DNA of 64,000 bases from Tenacibaculum pelagium (GCF_014062345.1 NZ_JACGLS010000001.1:496001-560000); one strand, 5' to 3'. Shown: positions 17,059 to 30,200, numbered from the stretch's first letter. Numbers and translations: made by a program. Notes: generated by a model not told the origin, from the sequence alone.

Positions 17059-18130
17059 TGATATACAAATAGATGGCATAAATACCAAAAAATATATTTG
17101 GTACCCATACATTTAACAATGGATTCGCTCCTGCAACACCACCCAAAACTTCAGCTACTTTTAAAAAGAAAACATAAACAAACATCACAGAAATACCCAA
17201 TGCTAAGTTTAAACCGACGCCTCCTCTTCTTTTCTTATGTGCTAAAGCAACTGCTATTAAAGTTAATATATAACAAGCTATTGGTAAACTAGTACGCTTA
17301 TATAATTCTACTAGATATACATTTAAGTTTTTAACCCCTCTTTTTCTTGATATTTCAATAAAATCTATTAATTCAGGAGATCTCATCTCTTGAGCTTGAA
17401 CATTCTTATAGTTTAAATCTTTAGGCGTAAATGCAAAAGTAGTATCTAAACTATTACCTGAAAAAATACTATCTCTATCTTTAAATATTCTACGTTCTTT
17501 CCAAGAGTATAATTTAAAAGTACTATCTTTTTTATTCCAATTAATGTTGTCTGCAGTAAACTTATATTTTAATTGAATTCCATCATAAATTTCTGTAGAA
17601 AAATTGTACCCAGAATTTCTTTTTAAATCAAAGTTTTGAAGGTACACATAGGTGCTATCATTTAGCTGCAAGCTAAATTCTCGAATAGAACGATCGGTAT
17701 ACTTCTTTTTAGAAAGGTATTTTTTCTCAAAAGCTTTTCTAGTTTTACTACTAGAAGGAACAAAAAAATGGTTCATACTTAATGCTATACCACAAACTAT
17801 AGTTGCTCCAATAAAATAAGGATATAAAAAACGGGTAAAAGATATTTGAGAACTATTGATCGCTATAATCTCAGTATTATTTGCTAATCGAGATGTAAAT
17901 AAAATTACTGCTATAAATAATGCCAAAGGCATAAAAGTATTTGCATAGTAGATTATAAAGTTTTTATAATAATCTATAGCCACTTCTGCAAAGGTTAAGT
18001 TTTCGTGGCGTAAAAACTTATCTATTTTCTCGGCAATATCAATTGCTACCGCAATAGGAATCAATATTAATAAGGTAAACAAAAATGTTACCAAATAACG
18101 CTTTAATATGTACCAATCTAGTTTTTTCAA
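17045..18130 (-). CDS. YjgP/YjgQ (LptF/LptG) family permease
   Basis: 361 residues. LptF/LptG permeases pair with the ATPase LptB to drive lipopolysaccharide out of the inner membrane. It has three N-terminal membrane helices (about 11-33, 52-77, 100-122), a periplasmic beta-jellyroll-like region (about 130-270) and three C-terminal helices (about 272-355; the loop HKKRRGGVGLNLALG is typical). The start appears to be TTG at 18130 (KKLDWYILKRYLV); no ATG is available before the stop of tgt, 12 bp upstream. With lptD at 2.2 kb this is the second LPS-export gene in the window. Whether it is LptF or LptG cannot be fixed here. Confidence 0.88.
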   Translation of the reverse strand: MKKLDWYILKRYLVTFLFTLLILIPIAVAIDIAEKIDKFLRHENLTFAEVAIDYYKNFIIYYANTFMPLALFIAVILFTSRLANNTEIIAINSSQISFTRFLYPYFIGATIVCGIALSMNHFFVPSSSKTRKAFEKKYLSKKKYTDRSIREFSLQLNDSTYVYLQNFDLKRNSGYNFSTEIYDGIQLKYKFTADNINWNKKDSTFKLYSWKERRIFKDRDSIFSGNSLDTTFAFTPKDLNYKNVQAQEMRSPELIDFIEISRKRGVKNLNVYLVELYKRTSLPIACYILTLIAVALAHKKRRGGVGLNLALGISVMFVYVFFLKVAEVLGGVAGANPLLNVWVPNIFFGIYAIYLYINARK

Positions 18131-18142
18131 AAAAGCTAATTT

Positions 18143-19273
18143 TTACAAACGATTATCCATTTGTTTTACCATTTTATCTTTCCACTCAGCAAAATCTCCT
18201 GCTAAAATATGTTTTCTAGCTTCTCTGGTAAGCCATAAATAAAAACCTAGATTATGAATTGATGCAATTTGCTTACCCAACATTTCTTTTGCTGCAAAAA
18301 GATGACGTAAATAGGCTTTTGAATACATAGTATCTACCCAAGTAATTCCCATTTCATCAATAGGAGAAAAATCTTGTTCCCACTTTTTATTTTTTATGTT
18401 GATTGATCCATGTGCAGTAAACAACATACCGTTACGTGCATTACGCGTTGGCATTACACAATCGAACATATCGATACCCAAAGTAATATTTTCTAATATA
18501 TTTATTGGGGTACCAACTCCCATTAAATAACGTGGCTTGTCTTCTGGTAAAATTGCGGTAACAACCTCAGTCATTGCATACATTTCTTCAGCTGGCTCAC
18601 CTACAGAAAGCCCACCAATTGCGTTTGCTTGTTGATTTGTATTTGCAATATATTCGGCAGATTGTTTACGTAAATCTTTATATGTACTTCCTTGTACAAT
18701 TGGCATAAACGTTTGCTCATACCCATATTTATAAGGTAACTTTTCTAAATGATTTATACAACGATTTAACCATCTATGCGTCATATGCATAGAACGTTTC
18801 GCATAATTATAATCACAAGGATATGGTGTACATTCATCAAAAGCCATGATAATATCTGCTCCAATGGTACGTTGTGTTTCCATTACATTTTCTGGACTAA
18901 AAAAATGAGTAGAACCGTCGATATGACTTTTAAATTTTACTCCTTCTTCTTTGATTTTTCTTCTACCAGAAAGTGAATACACTTGATAACCACCACTATC
19001 AGTTAAAATATTACGATCCCAATTCATAAACTTATGTAAACCTCCAGCTTTCTCTAAAGTATCTAATTTTGGACGTAAATATAAATGGTAGGTATTCCCT
19101 AAAATTATATCAGGGTTTATTTCGTTTTTTAATTCAGACTGATGCACTCCTTTTACTGTACCTACAGTACCTACAGGCATAAATATTGGAGTTTCTATAG
19201 TTCCGTGATCGGTTGTAATTACACCTGCACGAGCTTTACTTTTTGGGTCGGTAGTTTTTAAATCAAATTGCAT
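18143..19273 (-). CDS. tgt: tRNA-guanine transglycosylase, zinc cysteines missing
   Basis: 376 residues from MQFDLKTTDPKSKARAGVI. Exchanges the wobble guanine of GUN-anticodon tRNAs for preQ1 in queuosine synthesis. Catalytic landmarks are present: TDSGGYQVYSLSGRRKI, IIMAFDECTPYP, PIVQGSTYKDLR, GGLSVGEP and VMPTRNARNG. In place of the usual C-x-C-x2-C zinc motif before YSRAYL there is DEMGITWVDTMYSKAYLRHL, with no cysteine, although the final His (ASIHNLGFY) remains. The ATG at 19273 is chosen because an upstream ATG at 19282 lies inside the promoter -7 box. First gene of a tgt-yjgP/Q-eamA transcript. Confidence 0.95.
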   Translation of the reverse strand: MQFDLKTTDPKSKARAGVITTDHGTIETPIFMPVGTVGTVKGVHQSELKNEINPDIILGNTYHLYLRPKLDTLEKAGGLHKFMNWDRNILTDSGGYQVYSLSGRRKIKEEGVKFKSHIDGSTHFFSPENVMETQRTIGADIIMAFDECTPYPCDYNYAKRSMHMTHRWLNRCINHLEKLPYKYGYEQTFMPIVQGSTYKDLRKQSAEYIANTNQQANAIGGLSVGEPAEEMYAMTEVVTAILPEDKPRYLMGVGTPINILENITLGIDMFDCVMPTRNARNGMLFTAHGSINIKNKKWEQDFSPIDEMGITWVDTMYSKAYLRHLFAAKEMLGKQIASIHNLGFYLWLTREARKHILAGDFAEWKDKMVKQMDNRL

Positions 19274-19279
19274 AGTTGG

Positions 19280-19287
19280 CAAAGATA
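19280..19287 (-). promoter_or_regulatory. -7 box of tgt, nearly leaderless
   Basis: TATCTTTG on the minus strand, ending only 6 bp before the ATG at 19273, so transcription should start within a base or two of the start codon. The same box and spacing are seen at queE (13811). Confidence 0.55.
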
Positions 19288-19327
19288 CGCTTATTTAAGA
19301 ATTGAAAAATTAAAAGAATTATAAAGT

Positions 19328-20221
19328 TTATCTACGTTTTCTTCCAAATTTTGAATTCGCATTTGAATTCCTTTTCGATTTTGGAGAGTTCTTTCTAAAA
19401 GCTGCACTTTTTCTATTAAAATCATTCGATTTTGGTGTTTCCTTCTTTTTTTTTGGTTTTGGCTTCTGTTTTTCAATAATAGTTGATGCTTCTTCTGTTT
19501 TTGAAGAGCTAGAAATCATTTGATTGATTTCTTTCATCTCTTCCTCTGTTAATTCACGCCAATCTCCAGTTTTAAGTTTACCTAAAGAAACATTCATTAT
19601 ACGTTCGCGCTTTAGCTTAGTTACTTCGTAACCTAAATATTCGCACATTCTACGTATTTGACGATTTAATCCTTGAGTTAAAATAATTTTAAAAACAAAA
19701 TCAGTGATTTTTTCAACTTTACAATTTTGAGTTACAGTTCCTAAAATTGGAATTCCGTTACTCATCTTCTCGATAAAATCATCGGTAATTTTTTTATCAA
19801 CTGATACAATATACTCTTTTTCGTGGTTGTTACCAGCTCGTAAAATTTTATTTACGATATCTCCGTCATTCGTTAAAAAAATCAATCCTTCTGATGGCTT
19901 GTCTAATCTTCCTATTGGGAATAATCGCTCAGGATGTCCAATAAACTTAACAATATTCTTTCGTTCTTTACTATCAGTCGTACAAACAACACCTACGGGT
20001 TTATTTAGCGCTATATATAACGTTTTTGGCTTCGCCTTTAGCAATCTACCATCAACACGAACTTCATCTCCTTCAAAAACTCTATTACCTAATTGAGCTA
20101 CATTTTTATTTATAGTAACTCTTCCAGCTACAATAAATTTCTCTGCATCTCTACGAGAGCAAATTCCTGTACTGCTAATAAACTTATTTAAATTCGTTGA
20201 ATTTTGATTTTTATTTTCCAT
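19328..20221 (-). CDS. pseudouridine synthase, RsuA/RluB/RluF type, with basic tail
   Basis: 297 residues from [15 protein letters not shown]. An S4 RNA-binding domain (about 12-60, [19 protein letters not shown]) is followed by the RsuA-family catalytic domain with the active-site block [18 protein letters not shown] and [17 protein letters not shown]. The last 60 residues are a lysine- and serine-rich extension ([28 protein letters not shown]), probably RNA-binding and disordered. The upstream extension to 20248 crosses the terminator at 20231-20268 and is rejected. Likely target is 23S rRNA, or 16S as for RsuA; which of the two is undecided. Confidence 0.92.
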   Translation of the reverse strand: MENKNQNSTNLNKFISSTGICSRRDAEKFIVAGRVTINKNVAQLGNRVFEGDEVRVDGRLLKAKPKTLYIALNKPVGVVCTTDSKERKNIVKFIGHPERLFPIGRLDKPSEGLIFLTNDGDIVNKILRAGNNHEKEYIVSVDKKITDDFIEKMSNGIPILGTVTQNCKVEKITDFVFKIILTQGLNRQIRRMCEYLGYEVTKLKRERIMNVSLGKLKTGDWRELTEEEMKEINQMISSSSKTEEASTIIEKQKPKPKKKKETPKSNDFNRKSAAFRKNSPKSKRNSNANSKFGRKRR

Positions 20222-20230
20222 CAGTGCAAA

Positions 20231-20268
20231 GAAAAAGAAAATCCTCAAGTTTTAGCTTGAGGATTTTA
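20231..20268 (-). terminator. terminator of the sprCDBF operon
   Basis: About 12-bp stem (AAAATCCTCAAG/CTTGAGGATTTT, 20238-20249 with 20256-20267, loop TTTTAG) followed on the minus strand by CTTTTTCTTTG. It ends the long spr transcript 20 bp past the sprF stop. Confidence 0.83.
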
Positions 20269-20287
20269 CTATTATTAGTTTTTGAAT

Positions 20288-21241
20288 TTAAAAAATCATC
20301 ATTTTTTGTGTACAACGTGCTAAACTTGGTCTTCTATCATAATCGAAACCTAATGTTATCATATGCGAACCATAGTTAAAATCTTGTGTTTTATTCATAT
20401 TTACGCTAAACCCGTAAGATAAATATAAACCATTCTTTTTTAAACCAACTAAAGGCGCTATTGCATTAGGCTGAAAAAACTGATCATTTAAGAAAGTATA
20501 ACTTAAACCTGCCCATAAATAACCGTCGTTAATTCCTTTTCTCACTTTAACATTCATATCAGTTCTAGATCTCTTATCTGCCTCATAATACTCTACAAGC
20601 ATAGATGGTTCTATTTCGACACCTCTACTAACTCTTGCAAAAACATAAGAGGTAAACATGGTATACCTTCTTAAAATATCTGGTTCAGTAAGTGAGAAAT
20701 TATCTACTTTTTTATTTAAAATGTTATTAATATTAGCACTAAAACTAAAACGCTCATAACGGTAGAGTAAACCTACATCGAAATTGGAGTTGTTAATTGC
20801 TCTATTAGGTAAAGTCTGACTCGTATTATTCTCGGAAGTGTCGATACCAAACTGTACAAAACTATAACTTAATGCAAATGATAAAAAGCTATCGTGAAAA
20901 TCGCTCAATGTTAAATGACTTGCAAAAGAAAGCTTTGCTCCTTTTTGAGTTGTAAATCCGTTTTTATCGTTAAATAAAGTAATACCTCCTCCAAAACGAT
21001 CAGCTAAACGAGCTTCTACAGTTAACGATTGCGTATCTGGTGCTCCTTTAACACCAATCCACTGGCTTACACCATTCAACCTAATTTGTAAACCTGAACC
21101 AATACCAGCGTAAGTAGGCGATATTAAAAAAGGATTATCGGCCATATGACTTACATATTGTGGTAAGGCAATTTCTTGCGCTGATAAATTTACGCTACAA
21201 AATACTATACTTAAGGCTATAATTATCTTTCTCATTTTCAT
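20288..21241 (-). CDS. sprF: SprF: PorP/SprF family T9SS outer-membrane protein
   Basis: 317 residues. Signal peptide (1-22, ending LSAQE) and a beta-barrel outer-membrane domain of the PorP/SprF family, beginning with the family hallmark LPQYVSHMADNPFLISPTYAGIG. In Flavobacterium johnsoniae SprF is needed for export of SprB through the type IX secretion system, and it is encoded directly after sprB, as here. ATG at 21241 leaves one base after the sprB stop; an ATG at 21235 is an alternative. Last gene of the operon, followed by a strong terminator. The assignment rests on both family and synteny. Confidence 0.9.
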   Translation of the reverse strand: MKMRKIIIALSIVFCSVNLSAQEIALPQYVSHMADNPFLISPTYAGIGSGLQIRLNGVSQWIGVKGAPDTQSLTVEARLADRFGGGITLFNDKNGFTTQKGAKLSFASHLTLSDFHDSFLSFALSYSFVQFGIDTSENNTSQTLPNRAINNSNFDVGLLYRYERFSFSANINNILNKKVDNFSLTEPDILRRYTMFTSYVFARVSRGVEIEPSMLVEYYEADKRSRTDMNVKVRKGINDGYLWAGLSYTFLNDQFFQPNAIAPLVGLKKNGLYLSYGFSVNMNKTQDFNYGSHMITLGFDYDRRPSLARCTQKMMIF

Positions 21242-21242
21242 C

Positions 21243-24200
21243 TTATCTATATAGTGTAAAGTGACCCATAACTTTCTTCTCCTCACCTGATAACTCGTTA
21301 TAATAAACTGTATACCAATAATCTCCTGAAGGCAAAGGCTTACCATCATATAAACCATCCCATCCTTGTTGCACTCCTTCGAAGTTTTGAATCTTACGAG
21401 CATATCTATCGTAAATAAATACTCTTATGTTATGATAATCTTCAACTTCTTCTGGATACCAGTAATCATTAGTTCCATCTCCATCTGGTGTAAAGATGTT
21501 TGGTATTTTAATAGTTACATATACTCCTTCTGTTATTTCTTCAACAATACATCCATCTCCTCTAGAATCTTTTACAACAATATGATAATCTCTAGTTTGT
21601 AAAATTAAATGTTCGTTATCTGAACTAAATGTTTCACCTCCATCAAAACTATAAAAATATGGTTCTAAACCTCCAGTTACATTAACAATTAATTTATTCT
21701 TTTGAGATTTATCAATATCTATTACTAAAGGATCAATGTCTATTATATCTATAGGATTACTTGTAGAGTCTTCTGCACAATTGGTTACTGTATGTGTTGC
21801 TATAACATAGTACCCATTACCAGCTGCTACATCTACAAACTCACCTGTATTATTTGTTTCTACCGAACTACCAGCACCATCATATAACGTATAAGACATT
21901 GAATTCTTATACAAGTCATCGACAATTGCTTTAATGATATTTCCTGATGGACAAGTATATTCAAAATCTACCGTTAATTGTAAATCTACTGGTTCAGCAG
22001 TTTGAAATGTAATTGGTGCTGCAGGATCACAACCTACTCCACTATCTCTTACTGAGAAAAAGTATGATTGACCTCCAACGATACCTTCTGCTGCTCCAAT
22101 TGTAATTGTATTAGTGTTATATGGACCGTATTCTGTTCCGTTATTAATTCTTACAAAATAAGGCATCGTGCCTCCTTGAACATCTAAAGTAACTACAGGA
22201 GTAGGATCATTTATACAATCCTGCTCATCTACTGATACTAATGTTGCACTGAACTCTATAGGTTCTTCTATTGTAACCTCTATTGTGTCTGGACAACCTT
22301 TTTTATCTTTAACTGTAATAATATAAGTTCCTGCTGGTAAGTTTCTAAATACGTTATCTGTTACAAACTTATCAGCTGGTTCTGTATTAATATTATACTC
22401 ATAACCTAAAGCTTGGTTAGCTCCGCTTGCAAATATTGTAATAGTACCATTACTACCACCAAAACAAGTAACATCTGTATGCTCCTCATCTATCACCAAT
22501 GGCGTTGGCTGTGTAATCTCTTCAATTCCTGTTTCAGCCTCACATACATCTCCAGCTGCATTGGTACTTCTTACTCTAATTTTATAAAAACCTACTGGTA
22601 AATCTCCAAATAAATTAGATGATTGCCATGTTCTTATTTCAACATCGTTTTCGTCTAATAATTGGTATTCATAATTACCTAAACCTCCAACTACATCGGC
22701 TGATACTGTTCCATTTTCATCGTTATTACAAGTAACAACATTTATAACATTTAATGTTGGCGTTAAAGCTTCATAAGCCGCGACAGTTACAATCACATCA
22801 TCAACACAACTATTTTCATCTCGTACATAAAAAGTATGCTGACCAGCATTTACATTAAAAGTATTACCTAGAACGAAGTTAACTCCGTCTTCACTAAACA
22901 TATAAGTCGTACCTGTACCTCCTTGACCAGAAAGTGTAACTTCTGCCTGACTTCTATCACAAGTAATCGCTGCTGTAACATTAGCTGAAGCTTGTACTAC
23001 AGAAGGGTCAACAATGTCTCTAGTATCTCTAAACTCACAATTGTATTTATTATCTCTAACAATTACTTGATAACCAATACCTGCTGGTAAATTGTTAAAT
23101 ACATTAGAGGATTGCTCTACTTGAGTTCCGTTAGGAAGAATTAAAATATACGTATAACTTCTAACTGTAGTATCTTGAGTTTGACCTCCAGTTACATTTG
23201 TTACTTCTATACTTGCTGTAAATTGCCCCTCACAATCATTCTCATTAACAGTAATAACTGCTGCTAATGGCGTTGGATCTTGTAATTCGAAATCTACAGT
23301 TTGTGTACAATCATTTTCATCTTGTACAGTAATTGTATAATTACCTGCTGTTAAACCTGTAATTCTAGTATTAGGATCAAAACTTTGTACAGTTGTAGCT
23401 GTAGTATTATTTACCAATTGATATTGGTAATTACCCCAACCACCAATACCTTCTAACACAGCTCCACCAGAATCAGAAACATTACAACTAATGTATGTTA
23501 ATGTGTAATTAACACCTAAATCTGCCGCTGGTTGACGAATTTCAAACTCTCTTGAAGTAACTTCACAGAAAGGAGAATTTGGAGTCATATTAATTACCAC
23601 ATAATAATTACCTGCTGGTAAGTTGTTAATTGTGATAGCAGCACTTCCGTTTCCTATTCCATTAGCAACTGCTGTAGGGTTTCCTACTGCAAATACTTCA
23701 TAAGTATAATCATCTGCATATGGAGTTGCGGTACTGAAGCTTAAATCTACATTACCAGTATCTCCGAAACATGCATCTTGAATATTGTCTATAACTAATT
23801 CAAATTCTGGTTCATCTTCAACTGTATGATAAGTAGTTAATACACAATTTGTATCTGTATTTTCAATTTCTATTCTATATGTTCCTGTTGGCAATAAAGT
23901 AACAAAATCACCATCAGTATTTCTTGTTTCAAGAACAGCATTTGAAGTATCATTTATTAATCTAAATTCAACGTTAGTTACTGGTAGTGATGAATTGTAA
24001 GTAACATTAATATCTTCACCTTGAGCACAATCAATAGGCTTTTGAACACTAACAGTTGCATCAATTAAACGAGCAAATGGGTTAATATCTACTGTATCAG
24101 TTCCAAAACAATCTCCATTATCATCATAAACATTAACTGTATATGTTCCTCCAGCCTCGTCTGTTGAAATATATGTAAAACTAGATCCATTTTGTAAAGA

Positions 24201-27200
24201 AGTTGCTCCTTGTAAAAATTCAACTCTTACATAATTACCTGAACCTCCAATAATAGCAGCAGGATCTACAGTAATCATCGCTGTATTTACTGTATTTGTA
24301 CCAGCATTACAATTAAATTGTGTTGTTGCTATTGCAGCAGATAAATCAATAATATTGTTTTGATTTATTGTTACATCTGTTTGAGTAGAACATCCATTTG
24401 TACCAACTCCAGTAATTGTATAAGTACCTTGAGGTAAATTACTAAACACAACATTTGTATTAGAATTTACTGTACCTACACCATCAGGATCAGGACTAAT
24501 TGTATAGTCTAAAGGTAAAATTCCATTATCGGTAACCGAAACTGTAATCTCTCCTGTAGAACTACCAAAACAAATATCATCAGTAGTTGCAGACGCAGTA
24601 AAATTAGGCTCTATTCTTGGTTGGATTATAATATCTTTTTGAACAGAACAATTTGGTGTTGCTCCAGTGTCATTTACTGTAATAGTATATGTTTGTGGGG
24701 TTCCATTAATTGCTGGAATTGTAATCGTAGTAGGGTTCGCTGTAATACTAACTCCTGTTACTACGTTTCCATCTACATTACCAACTACATCATAAGTATA
24801 TGTACTTGTTGATGGCCAGTTAGTTAATTCTAACTCTACTTGTCCGTCTGGAGAAGGTGAACAATCAACCTTTTTTGTTTCAGTTAAAGAGAAATTTAAT
24901 TTAGGATTAATTGTTATGGCTATTGGAGCTGTATTACTACATCCATTCGAATCTACTACACTAACCGTATAATCTCCGGCTGGTACATTATTAAATGTAT
25001 AAGTTGTAGCTGTTGATCCAACTTGAGTTTCAACAACTCCTCCCGTATTAGATAATGTATAAGTATAAGTACCTGTACCACCTACAACATTTACAACTTC
25101 AATACTTCCTCCGGCTACTGATAAATCACAACTATTGTCATTTTCGTTAACAGTAAAATTAACTGGAGCACGTGTAATAACTGTAACAGGGAATTCTGAT
25201 CTTCTACAACTAATTGCTTCAGCTGCATTTATTAAATCACCTTGCCCGTCTTTATCTCTAACAATTACTCGATAGTCTCCTGGTGCAATATTTGTAAATA
25301 CATTATTGTTTCCATTGGTAGCAAAATCATAAGTTCCAACTATTGTTCCCGCTGAGTCTTCTAATTGGTATACATAATCGCCCCAACCTCCTGTTGCAGT
25401 TGCTGTAATAGTAGCATCAGTACTTGTACTACAACTAGTTTGAGGATCTACAACTGCTGTTATAGCTAAATTCTCATCTGGTTCTGCAATGGTAAAGTTT
25501 GCAGTTTGTGCAGTACAATAAGGAACTCCTGTCGAAGTTAAAGTTGCTATTATATAATACGTTCCAGCTGGAAGTTTATAAACAGATGTAGGAGCTGCAA
25601 GACCCGTGTTTGGTATATTTAATCCTGCTGCACTTAAATCTAATGCTGTATTAGTTGCAGCATCATATAATTCAAAATCAAACTGACCTCCGTAAGGTGT
25701 AGTAGAATTAAACTCTAAAACAACTTTACCATTCTCTGCATCTTTACAACTTTCATCTTTAACTTCAGTAATCAATAAGTCGAATTGTGGTGCCTCATTA
25801 ACCGTATAAAAAGTTTCAAAAACACAGTTTGTTATTGGATGTGTAGCTGTAATTGTATACGTTCCTTCAATTAAGCCAGTAAAATTAACTGAGTTAGTTC
25901 CAACTGGTTCTATAATAGTTTGATCATAACTAGCTGGTCCTGTTACACGATAAGTGATATTATTAATATCAGGAGTTGTTTTTACAGTAATTTCTTCTCC
26001 TGTATTACAAGTAATTGGTGTTGCTTGAGTTACATTTAAAGCTGTAATTGCTTCAAATGCGCCAATATTTGTTGCAATATTCCCTGAACATCCTTGATCA
26101 TCATAAACAACAATATTAACTGCGCCTCCTGCTGTATTTGTGGTACTAAAACTTGCATTACTTGAATCCTGTATTTCATCTGGACTTCCATCTGCTGGAT
26201 CATAAGTAAACACATAACGAACATAGTTTCCTGAACCTCCAACTGTTCCAGCTGGAATAGTTACAGTTGCAACATTAACTAAGTTCGTACCTACATTACA
26301 CTCAAATTCAGTAACAACAGGAGTACTAGGAACTATTTGAATGTATTCACCAATTACAATATTATTAATAGTAAATGTACATCCATTTGTTCCAGTACCT
26401 GTAACTGAGTAAGTATTTGGTGGTAAATCTGAAATTACATTTCCTGTAATAGTTCCTGCAACCGGACTAATTGTATAAGTCAAAGGTAAAATACCATTAT
26501 CAACAGCTGTTAAAGTAATCGTTCCTGAGTTATCTCCAAAACATAAACTATTTTCTGCTACATGCGTAAAACTTGGTACTACTGTATCCTGTATAGTAAT
26601 TGATTTTGTATCTGAACAGCCTGAAGTAACATCTGTTACTGTAACATTATATGCTCCACTTGCTGTCACTGTAATGTCTTGATCGACATCAGCTCCAGTT
26701 ATAGATCCATTATCTGGCGTAGCTGTAGCTATTGGAGTAACTGAATAAGTAAAGTTACCTGTAGTACCTAAATTAGCTCCCGAAGTTACTTCTATATTGA
26801 AAACACCTTCACCTGGAACACAATTCAAGTTTTGAACTGGAGTTAAATCGAAAGCTATATCATCATAAATAATAACACCTGCTTGTGTATCGCTACAACC
26901 GTTTGCATCGCTTACAACAATATCGTAAGAACCTGCTGCTAAACCATTGGCTGTATACGTTGTACTATTTGTTGGAGCTGTAAATGTTGCTCCATTATCA
27001 GTAGAATATCTATACGGTGCTGTACCACTACTTACTGTAATAGCAATACTTTTATTTACATCACAACTTGTTGGAATAGCAGAATCTATTACTGGTGATG
27101 GGCTTAATGTTAATGTTACTGGTCCTAAATTTGTTGTACAGTTATTCGAATCAGTTACTAACACTTCTACATCAACTGAAGTTACTCCTCCTAAAGTAGC

Positions 27201-30200
27201 ATCATCTATCGTAATTAAATTTCCTGTTAAGTTATTAGGTACTGTATTAGCAGGAGTACCTGTTTCATAGGTTGAAACAGTATAAACATAACCTCCAAAA
27301 CCTCCTGAAACATTTTCTATTCTAACTGAACCATCTACAGAACAAGTTATATTATTTAATACATTTAAATTACCAGTAATAGGAGTACCTTCTAAAATTT
27401 CTACATCACCACTTGCCCATTGACATAAACCTCCTGAATTAGTTTCTATAACTACAAAATATAAACCTGGATTTAATGTAGCTGTTGCTGGCACATTAAA
27501 AGTATGAGGGTAGCTACCTGGTGTCATTGAACCTGTTATTGCTAATGCTGAATCTGTAATACCATCATATAACGTCCAGTTAATTGTTTCTCCACTTAAA
27601 ACTCCATCAGTGTCTTCAATAGTAAACTCTATTTGACCATTATTCGCTCCATCACATGATTGGTTTGAAACACTAGAAGTAATATTTACATCAAAAACAG
27701 AATCTATAGCCGAGTAATCTATTGGGTCATCATTCATTTCAATACATCCAGTATCTGTATCTCTTACAAAGAACTGATAATTTAAACCAGGAATAATACC
27801 ATTAAATATATGTCTTCTAAAATCTGAATTTGGATTAAATGGATCTAAATCTACAGGTCCAGCTTGAATTGCAGCATGCCAAGTATTTGTGTTTATTGGA
27901 TCATCTGTACTAATTCCAAATTCGAAAGGACCAACACCATTTTGAGCCACTACTGTAACACTGTAACCTGTAGTACAATCTCCAGATGGTGTAACATTTA
28001 CAACAATACCACTTACTTGAAATGGCATTACATATATTCCATTATTTAATTGACATCTTACAGTAGCGCCATCCATAATTCTTATTGCTGGATAATACAC
28101 TTGCCCTGGTGTTAATCCTCTAACTGAATATAGATTATCTCCTGGTGTTGGATGTGGAGCTACACTAACAGAATGTGTAAGTGTACTCATATTAAACCAA
28201 TCAGTTCCATTAATTGTATATTGTAATGTATAAGGGCTATAACTGGCTAAAGTTAAACTTCCAAAATTAAAATCAATTCCTGTATTAGCAGGTACTATTG
28301 TTGTACAATCAGAAGGTAAAACTGGCTCAATATTCATAGGAATCGCTGGTGGATTCGCTAACGTAAAGCTATATGTATTTGAACAACTTAAATCATCAGT
28401 TACTGTTATTACATAACTATCTGATGCTAAATTATTAAAGCTAAAATTAGTCCCTGTAAAACCAGAAATTGTATCGTTAAAAGTTCCTCCAGCATTTGTT
28501 ATTACAATATTATAAGGTGCTTGTCCTGTTCCGGCAGTAATTACACCGTCAACACTTCCTGTATCACCGTTACAGGTTGGTTCGTTTGGTGTACCTGTTA
28601 TTTCAACAGGTGGAGTTGTTCCTATTACCACATTTTGAATAATATATTCACAACCTGCATCGTCTCTTACATATACATCATAAGTATTTGCTGCAAGACC
28701 TGTTATTGGATTTGTACCAGAGAAAGTTCCTGCACTATTTCCATCAGGAACAGCTGAGAAAGTGTAACCTGTTCCAGATCCTCCAACTGGATTCACTAAT
28801 ATTTCTCCAGTTGGTGTACAACTAGCATTTGTTGGGGTCGCTGTAGCAAATAACTCAGGATTTATAGTTACTGTAGCATCGGCAAAACAACCTCTACCAT
28901 CTTGTACTCTAATATTGTGTGGCCCCGGAGATAAACTTGATATTGTAAACGGATTTGTTGCTACTGGAGTAAAGTTTGTACCTCCATCTAAACTATATGA
29001 ATAATCTCCATTTCCTGTGTTAACAGTTACTACAATCTGTCCGTTTGAACCATCATAACATTGTGCTACTGGAGTAAACGTTACATTTGCCCTTGGGTTA
29101 ACTGTAACTGGAACTGCCGCTGAAGTACAACCTAAACGATCGGTTGCAATTACAGTATAACTATCTGCTGGTACATTAGTAAAAGTTGTAGTCGTGGTTG
29201 TTCCTTGTGATACATTAGAACTATTAAATAATTCATAAGTATAAGTAGCTCCGTTACCTCCTGTTATATTAGATAGCGTAATTGTTGCTCCAGTAGCTGG
29301 ATTACAGGTAATTTCTTTGGTTACGTCTGCATTAAATGTAATTGGATCAGGATCTGATAATGAAATACTTGCTAAAGATATATTACAACCTGTAGTTACA
29401 CCTACTGGACGTATTTGAATAATTGGTGTTGCGCCCGCTGAAAAACCAGGAATAGCAAATGGATTTGCTCCTGAATTTATCCAAGTAGTTCCTCCATCGG
29501 TAGAATATTCAAATTCTGTTACTGTACCTGATGGGAAACTAGCCTCAACAGTAACTGTTCCATTTGAGTCTCCAATACATCTTGGATTTTCATTTCCTGT
29601 CATTACTGCATTAAAAGCTTGATCTGGTTCAATTGTTACATTAATATCAACTGTACAGTTACTTCCATAGTCTACTGAAACTGTATGCCCTCCTACTCCT
29701 ACATTACTAAAAGCACCTGTAGTATTTGATGTAGCAGCATTACCATCTAATATATAGGTATAAGTATCTGGTGCTGTTGGTCCTGGAACTGCTGCAATTG
29801 TAATATTTCCTGTACCATTACAGTTATACACTACAGTTTCTGTTAATGTAGGTTCTGTTGGTAAAGGTGCAATCGTTACTGTATCTAAAGGTCGTTCACA
29901 TCCGTTAACGTCTTCAACTTTCGTTTCATAGGTACCTGCTGCTAAATTTGAAACTGAAGTTCCTGCGATTTGTATATATGGATTTGGTGCTGGTGCTCCT
30001 TGTAATCTATAAAAATAAATATAGCCTGAACCTAGTGTACCTCCCGTTGGAGCTGTAAAATTGATGGTTCCTAAAATTGTACCTGATGTACTACATGCTA
30101 AATCTGTCGCAGCTGCACTTCCTCCTGATAAAGCTGTAGGTACTGAGATCGTTTCAGTTGCATTTGCTGGTGAACAATCATTAGCGTCAGATACTGAAAT

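Noticed and set aside
19291..19476. Minus-strand 61-residue open frame
   Set aside because: Overlaps the basic tail of the pseudouridine synthase in another frame on the same strand; a shadow.
26947..27270. Plus-strand 107-residue hydrophobic frame
   Set aside because: Antisense to a SprB repeat; hydrophobicity comes from the complement of Thr/Asn-rich codons.
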